Assembly (NCBI GenBank): GCA_963799065.1
Contig: CAWCVJ010000001.1
Coordinates: forward strand, 1,116,001-1,180,000
Source of the DNA: JAJPHW01 sp963799065
GTDB lineage: Bacteria > Acidobacteriota > Terriglobia > Terriglobales > Acidobacteriaceae
DNA length: 64,000 bases
Direction of reading: 5' to 3'
Positions within the stretch are counted from its first letter, which is position 1. Every line of letters starts with the position of its first letter. The position numbers and the translations under genes are program-made. The notes below the pieces were generated by a model. It did no database searches. It was not told the DNA's origin and worked only from the letters and a program-made list of their open reading frames with translations. Below are positions 59,119-64,000 of the stretch, piece by piece.

Positions 59119-61404
59119 ATGACGCTGCGCGCCGTGTTTTGCTTCCTTTTTGCAATCGTTCCGGCGATTGCAGCTCAATCGAAACCTGAATCGTCGACCG
59201 TAGCGCCCGTTCGTCTTGGCGGATACAGCGCCGACGGCTCTGCGACGGAACGCTCCTGGGAAAAGAAGTTTCAGAACGGCGTCTTGCCTGAAAACATTCG
59301 TGAGAACATGCGGCGTCTCAGTGCGCGCCCGCACCACGTTGGGTCGCCTTATGACAAAGACAACGCCGAGTGGATTCTGGCCAAATTCAAGGAATGGGGA
59401 TTTGACGCGAAGATTGAGGCGTTCAACGTATTATTTCCGACGCCGAAAGAGCGCGTTGTGGAATTGCTGGAGCCGACCAAGTTTCGGGCGAAGCTGCAGG
59501 AGCCTGTGTTGGCGGTTGATCCCACATCGAATCAGACCGCGGAACAGCTTCCTACGTACAACGCTTACTCCGCTGACGGCGATGTCACCGCTCCGCTGGT
59601 GTATGTGAACTACGGTGATCGCGAGGATTACGAACAACTTGACCGGCTGGGAATTTCGGTCAAAGGAGCAATCGTCATCGCGCGTTATGGTCAGGGATGG
59701 CGGGGCGTGAAGCCAAAAGTTGCAGCGGAGCACGGCGCGGTAGGCTGCATTATTTATTCCGATCCGAAAGGAGATGGTTATTTTGAAGGCGACGATTATC
59801 CGAACGGTGGCTGGCGGCCGCGAGAAGGTGTGCAACGCGGCAGTGTGATGGATACGGATTATCCCGGCGATCCGCTGACGCCGGGCGTAGGCTCGACTCC
59901 CGATGCGAAACGGCTCTTAATCAAAGAAGCGAAAACCATTACGAAGATTCCGGTGCTGCCAATTTCTTATTCGGATGCGCTGCCGCTTCTATCGGCGCTG
60001 GAGGGGCCAGTCGCTCCGAGAGATTGGCGCGGTGTGTTGAACATCACGTATCACATTGGGCCGGGGCCGGCGAAGGTTCACCTGAAAGTGGCGTCCAACT
60101 GGGATATCAAGCCAATCTATGATGTGATTGCAACGCTGCATGGCGCGGATGATGGGCAGTGGGTGCTGCGAGGGAACCATCACGACGCGTGGGTGAACGG
60201 CGCGGAGGATCCGATTTCGGGGCAAGCCGCGATGCTGGAAGAGGCGCGAATGTTAGGCGAATTGCATCGCCAAGGATGGACTCCGAAGCGAACCATCATT
60301 TATTGCGCCTGGGACGGTGAAGAGCCGGGATTACTTGGCTCCGTAGAATGGGTGGAGACGCATCTGAGCGACGTGCAAAGTCACGCCGTCGCCTACATCA
60401 ACTCCGATAGCAACGATCGGGGCTACCTATTTCCGGCAGGGACACAGGATTTACAAAGCTTTGTCAGCGGAGTGACTCGCGATGTGGAGGATCCAGAAAC
60501 GCACATGTCGGTATTCCAGCGATCGCACTTGTACAGCATTGCAAAGGCCAAGGATGCCGATGAGCGCAAGGACTTGCGTGGGCGCAATGACTTGGTGGTG
60601 ACCGCGTTGGGCGACGGCTCGGACTATACAGCGTTCCAGGATTTCGCAGGGGTGTCGACTCTGGATATCGAGTTTGGTGGCGAAGACGATGGCGACCAGT
60701 ATCACTCGATCTACGACGACTTCTATTGGTATACGCATTTCGTCGACACCGACTTCGCTTACGGGCGTGCTTTGTCGCAAACGGCTGGCTCCGCGATGAT
60801 GCGACTGGCTGACGCCGACTTGATTCCGTACGATTATTCGCCGCAAGCGGAAGCGATTGCAAAGTATGAAGAAGAACTCGAAAAGCTGCTGAAGGAAAAA
60901 CAGGACGAATTCACCGAACGGAACATGCAGTTGGCGGAAGGCGTGTTCACCGCGATCTCCGACCCACGAAGGCCTTCGGTTCCGCCGCCCTTGGAAATGG
61001 TGCCACCGTTTATGAATTTTGCTCCTATGAAGAATTCTCTCGATCTGCTGAAAAAGAGTTCGGCGCGCTATTCGAAGGCGCTGGCGAATTGGCAGGCGAG
61101 TGGTTCGCCCGGGCTGTCCGCAGAGAAATTGCAGACGATCAATGCGGACTTGATTCGGATTGCGAGATTGTTCTTGGATGAGAAGGGATTGCCGGAGCGT
61201 CCCTGGTTCAAGAATCAAATCTATGCGCCGGGCGCTTATACCGGCTATGGGGCTAAGCCGGTCGCGGCGGTACGTGAATATATGGACGAAAAGAAGTGGC
61301 ATGAAGCGGATGAGCAGATTCCGCGAGTGGCGCAAGTTCTTGCTAGCGTTGCCGCAGGCATCGACAAGGCCGCCGGCGACCTGGAAAAGGCAACGGCGCA
61401 TTAA
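59119..61404 (+). CDS. Secreted M28 zinc peptidase (glutamate carboxypeptidase II-like)
   Basis: A 761 aa exported metallopeptidase of the GCPII/NAALADase type. Signal peptide 1-19 (cut near AIAAQ), then a protease-associated insert (KGAIVIARYGQGWRGVKPKVAAEHGAVGCIIYS) and the M28 core. The zinc ligands are in GNHHDAW (His), the bridging Asp of NGAEDPISGQA, the catalytic Glu in WDGEEPGLLGS, Asp in YINSDSNDRG and the last His in GDQYHSIYDDFYW. The C-terminal helical dimerisation domain is complete. It would trim peptides in the periplasm or outside. Confidence 0.92.
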   Translation: MTLRAVFCFLFAIVPAIAAQSKPESSTVAPVRLGGYSADGSATERSWEKKFQNGVLPENIRENMRRLSARPHHVGSPYDKDNAEWILAKFKEWGFDAKIEAFNVLFPTPKERVVELLEPTKFRAKLQEPVLAVDPTSNQTAEQLPTYNAYSADGDVTAPLVYVNYGDREDYEQLDRLGISVKGAIVIARYGQGWRGVKPKVAAEHGAVGCIIYSDPKGDGYFEGDDYPNGGWRPREGVQRGSVMDTDYPGDPLTPGVGSTPDAKRLLIKEAKTITKIPVLPISYSDALPLLSALEGPVAPRDWRGVLNITYHIGPGPAKVHLKVASNWDIKPIYDVIATLHGADDGQWVLRGNHHDAWVNGAEDPISGQAAMLEEARMLGELHRQGWTPKRTIIYCAWDGEEPGLLGSVEWVETHLSDVQSHAVAYINSDSNDRGYLFPAGTQDLQSFVSGVTRDVEDPETHMSVFQRSHLYSIAKAKDADERKDLRGRNDLVVTALGDGSDYTAFQDFAGVSTLDIEFGGEDDGDQYHSIYDDFYWYTHFVDTDFAYGRALSQTAGSAMMRLADADLIPYDYSPQAEAIAKYEEELEKLLKEKQDEFTERNMQLAEGVFTAISDPRRPSVPPPLEMVPPFMNFAPMKNSLDLLKKSSARYSKALANWQASGSPGLSAEKLQTINADLIRIARLFLDEKGLPERPWFKNQIYAPGAYTGYGAKPVAAVREYMDEKKWHEADEQIPRVAQVLASVAAGIDKAAGDLEKATAH

Positions 61405-61458
61405 GACTGCGGCTATCGGGCCTACGTTTCCGCTCAACCCGCGATAGAATTGCGGGCT

Positions 61459-63252
61459 ATGAACTTTACGCTTCTCGATTGGTCGGCAATTGTCGGCTAT
61501 CTGATCATCACTTTATTTCTAGGGCTTTACTTCCGCAGACGCTCGGGTAAGAGCGTCGATGATTACTTCGTTTCCGGCCGCAACGTGTCGTGGTGGTTGG
61601 CGGGAACCTCTATGGTGGCGACGACCTTCGCCGCCGATACTCCTCTGGTAGTGACCGGGCTGGTTTATACGCAAGGTATCGCGGGGAACTGGCTGTGGTG
61701 GTCGTTTTTGCTCTCCGGCATGATGACGGTGTTCTTGTTCGCGCGCCTGTGGCGGCGTTCGGGATTGCTCACCGATGTGCAGTTTGCCGAGATGCGATAT
61801 TCCGGCAAACCTGCCGCCTTCCTACGCGGCTTTCGCGCCGTATATCTTGGCTTGCTGATGAATTGCCTCATTCTGGGTTGGGTCACCAAGGCGATGACCA
61901 GCATCGTGTCTGTCACGTTGGGCGTGAGCGACCATCGCGCGCTGGCGATCTGTGTACTCTTTCTGATTCCATTCACTGGCTTGTATGTGGCGCTGGGCGG
62001 GCTTTGGGGAGTTTTGTGGACGGACTTATTTCAGTTTGCATTGAAGATGGCGATTGTGATTGGCGTGGCCATCTATGCCGTCGCGGCCACTGGAGGCATG
62101 TCCGCCTTGTTGAGCAAACTGGCTGCAATGCGTACGCTCGCAGGACCGGGCGCGGGTGACGCGACGCGTTTCTTTCCAGATTTCTCGCGGCCATGGAGCG
62201 CGGAGGGAATTTGGATTTTGCCAGTAATGACTTTTCTGGTGAACATTGGGTTGCAATGGTGGGCGTTCTGGTATCCCGGAGCGGAGCCGGGCGGCGGCGG
62301 TTACATTGCGCAAAGAATTTTCAGTGCAAAGGATGAACGCAACGGGTTGCTGTCGGTGCTGTGGTTTAACATCGCGCATTACGCATTGCGGCCGTGGCCT
62401 TGGATATTGACGGCTCTCGCGGCGATTGTGCTGTATCCGAATTTGCAGCACCCCGAGACGGGTTACATGTTGATCGTGAGCCAGCATGTGCCTCCCGCGT
62501 TGCGCGGCATTGTCATTGCGGGATTTATGGCGGCGTTCATGTCCACGGTGGCGACGCAACTGAATTGGGGCGCGTCTTACCTTGTATCGGATTTCTATCG
62601 CCGGTTTCTGAATCGATCGGCCAGCGATCATCATTACGTTGTTGCGTCGAGATGGGTGACAGTGCTGCTGGTGATCGCGTCGGCTGGAGTGTCGGCGCTA
62701 TTGCCGTCTGTCGGTGAAGGATGGAAACTCGTGCTGGAAGCGGGCGCCGGCACGGGCGGCGTTTATTTGCTGCGCTGGTATTGGTGGCGGATTAATGCGT
62801 GGAGTGAAATTTCAGCGATGACGATGGCGTTAGTGGTGAGTATCGGATTGCGAGTCACCGGGCTTTTCGCTGGATCGTCGCCGGTGGATTTTGCATTCCG
62901 CACCATCACCGTGACCGCGATCACGACATTGGTTTGGGTGGTCGTGACACTGACTACTGCGGCTGAGCCGGAGGCGGTACTGACTAGCTTTTACAGAAAG
63001 GTGCGGCCGCAGATTACAGGATGGCGTCCGGTGGCGCGGCTCGCGCCCGAAGTGGTCGAGACCAATGATTTGGCAAGAAACTTATTCTGCTGGGTACTGG
63101 GCTGCGCCATGGTGTATCTGGCTTTATTTGGATTAGGACACGTGATCCTCGGCCCGGTGGTCGAAGGCGACGCGCTGTTGTTTGCAGCGGCGATTTGCGC
63201 AGGTGTTTTGTATTCGATCATTTCGCGCACCGTGGAAGAGGTCGAAGTTTAG
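61459..63252 (+). CDS. Sodium:solute symporter family protein
   Basis: A 597 aa inner-membrane transporter of the SSS family with about thirteen helices. The opening DWSAIVGYLIITLFLGLYFRRRSGKSVDDYFVSGRNVSWWLAGTSMVATTFAADTP is typical, including the Na+-site helix. The ligand is unknown; adjacency to the M28 peptidase (55 bases downstream) suggests amino acid or peptide uptake, but this is inference. Confidence 0.9.
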   Translation: MNFTLLDWSAIVGYLIITLFLGLYFRRRSGKSVDDYFVSGRNVSWWLAGTSMVATTFAADTPLVVTGLVYTQGIAGNWLWWSFLLSGMMTVFLFARLWRRSGLLTDVQFAEMRYSGKPAAFLRGFRAVYLGLLMNCLILGWVTKAMTSIVSVTLGVSDHRALAICVLFLIPFTGLYVALGGLWGVLWTDLFQFALKMAIVIGVAIYAVAATGGMSALLSKLAAMRTLAGPGAGDATRFFPDFSRPWSAEGIWILPVMTFLVNIGLQWWAFWYPGAEPGGGGYIAQRIFSAKDERNGLLSVLWFNIAHYALRPWPWILTALAAIVLYPNLQHPETGYMLIVSQHVPPALRGIVIAGFMAAFMSTVATQLNWGASYLVSDFYRRFLNRSASDHHYVVASRWVTVLLVIASAGVSALLPSVGEGWKLVLEAGAGTGGVYLLRWYWWRINAWSEISAMTMALVVSIGLRVTGLFAGSSPVDFAFRTITVTAITTLVWVVVTLTTAAEPEAVLTSFYRKVRPQITGWRPVARLAPEVVETNDLARNLFCWVLGCAMVYLALFGLGHVILGPVVEGDALLFAAAICAGVLYSIISRTVEEVEV

Positions 63253-63962
63253 CGCGGCCCGGTTCCGTCAGGCCAATAGATCGTCCAGCCAGATTCTTTG
63301 GCCAATTGTTCGAGGTCGGGATTGGGATTGACCGCGAAGGGATGTCGGGCGATTTGCAACATGCCGACGTCCCAGCGCGAATTGCCGAAAACGGCGTCTG
63401 GGTCACGGCGAATTACTTCGCGGATGGCCTGGGGCTTGCCGTCGCCAGAGGGCACGCGGACGAGCCGACTGGTGATGATGCCATGGTCAATTTCGACGGA
63501 GGCGGCGAGAATTTTCTCGCGCGGAATGCCAAAGTAGGCCAGTCCGGCTTCAATCGTCCATTCGTTGGTCGATGACACAGCCCAGATATCGCAACCCTCG
63601 GTTTGTAGCGCTCTAACGAGGGCAAGCATGTCGGGGAAGATCGTAGTCAGAAAGCGTTCCGCGAAATATTCAGCGGCGAGCGCTCGCAGGTCGTCCTCGC
63701 GCATGAGTTCATGGACGGTGACCATTTCGCCGCACATGTCGTCTTCGCCGACCGTACCTGCTTTATAACCTTTGTAGCGAGCGACGATTACTTCAGCTAT
63801 CGGTGGGGGTAAAACTTTACGAGCCAACTCCCACTCAAAAAAATCTGCGCCGGCATCGCCCGGCCACAGCGTACCGTCGCAATCGAATACAGCAAGTTTG
63901 GGTTCAAGTTTCAGAACGGAGGCGATAAAGGCAGCGGCTTTTGGCGAGAGGTTAGAGGTCAA
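63249..63962 (-). CDS. HAD-IB-like phosphatase, possibly running off the window
   Basis: A 237 aa haloacid dehalogenase-family protein of subfamily IB (phosphoserine-phosphatase-like): motif I FDCDGTLWPGD at 24-34, motif II AVSSTNEWT, motif III around the Lys in GDGKPQAI and motif IV GNSRWDVGM. Start is a TTG at 63962 with no Shine-Dalgarno in place, and the frame is open to the window edge, so the true start may lie outside. The stop overlaps the symporter gene by 4 bases. Confidence 0.82.
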   Translation of the reverse strand: MTSNLSPKAAAFIASVLKLEPKLAVFDCDGTLWPGDAGADFFEWELARKVLPPPIAEVIVARYKGYKAGTVGEDDMCGEMVTVHELMREDDLRALAAEYFAERFLTTIFPDMLALVRALQTEGCDIWAVSSTNEWTIEAGLAYFGIPREKILAASVEIDHGIITSRLVRVPSGDGKPQAIREVIRRDPDAVFGNSRWDVGMLQIARHPFAVNPNPDLEQLAKESGWTIYWPDGTGPR

Positions 63963-64000
63963 GCGTGAGTTGGATCCTTTCTGGATTGGTCGAGTTATAG

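Noticed and set aside
60451..61437. Minus-strand reading frame (about 328 codons) opposite the M28 peptidase gene
   Set aside because: Antisense to a complete peptidase gene with all zinc ligands; no domain recognised.

Overview
The window looks like chromosomal DNA from an acidobacterium (class Terriglobia/Acidobacteriia, in the broad Koribacter/Sulfotelmatobacter neighbourhood). This is inferred from gene content and style, not from a database match. The pointers are Oar-type TonB-dependent receptors with an N-terminal carboxypeptidase-regulatory-like domain, secreted proteins of unknown function, a partial ATP synthase operon with paired b and b' subunits and no a or c genes, an hfq-hflX pair, a secreted M28 peptidase and GH13 enzyme, DUF4185 and PuuD-type proteins, and several families of short GC-rich palindromic repeats between genes. 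Coding density is high. I see no rRNA, tRNA, CRISPR array, prophage or transposase.

Layout. 0-9 kb: priA, a three-gene quaternary-amine ABC transporter, a flavin reductase, a HigBA-like toxin-antitoxin pair, heme A synthase, ssb, and an MtaB-type methylthiotransferase. 9-20 kb: a receiver-only response regulator whose phospho-acceptor Asp is Glu, a Zn-finger protein, rpsU, two TonB-dependent receptors and two secreted proteins of unknown function. 20-23 kb: cmk, mtnA, pyrE and a HAD phosphatase. 23-31.4 kb: an ABC-F ATPase, then atpF'-atpF-atpH-atpA-atpG-atpD-atpC read from a strong promoter at 31.48 kb. 31.6-34.7 kb: an unrecognised gene coupled to a PIN nuclease, then hflX and hfq. 34.9-38.8 kb: a PuuD-like membrane protein and korAB (2-oxoacid:ferredoxin oxidoreductase).

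38.8-41.6 kb is a compact toxin-antitoxin island (Phd/VapC, HicBA, HigBA plus a small membrane protein), bracketed by inverted copies of a 26-nt repeat. 41.7-47 kb: a cysteine desulfurase, a CGNR regulator divergent from an AhpD-like gene across a clear inverted repeat, a translationally coupled hydrolase/membrane/hydrolase operon, and a MOSC protein. 47-56 kb: secreted proteins (TonB-C-like, GH13, transglutaminase, DUF4185), VOC and HTH genes, a hotdog thioesterase, and pdxS-pdxT for PLP synthesis. 56-59 kb: an orphan VapC with a substituted active-site residue, and an ArsR-led cluster with two SRPBCC proteins. 59-64 kb: an M28 peptidase, a sodium:solute symporter and a HAD hydrolase that may run off the window.

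The best candidates for something undescribed are the two-gene unit at 31.67-32.82 kb (unknown protein plus PIN nuclease, own promoter), the Glu-substituted receiver, the ATP synthase gamma insertion at the same loop as the cyanobacterial/chloroplast regulatory insertion, and the repeat-flanked toxin-antitoxin island. None of these was tested by a search. All functional calls rest on reading motifs and context by eye.
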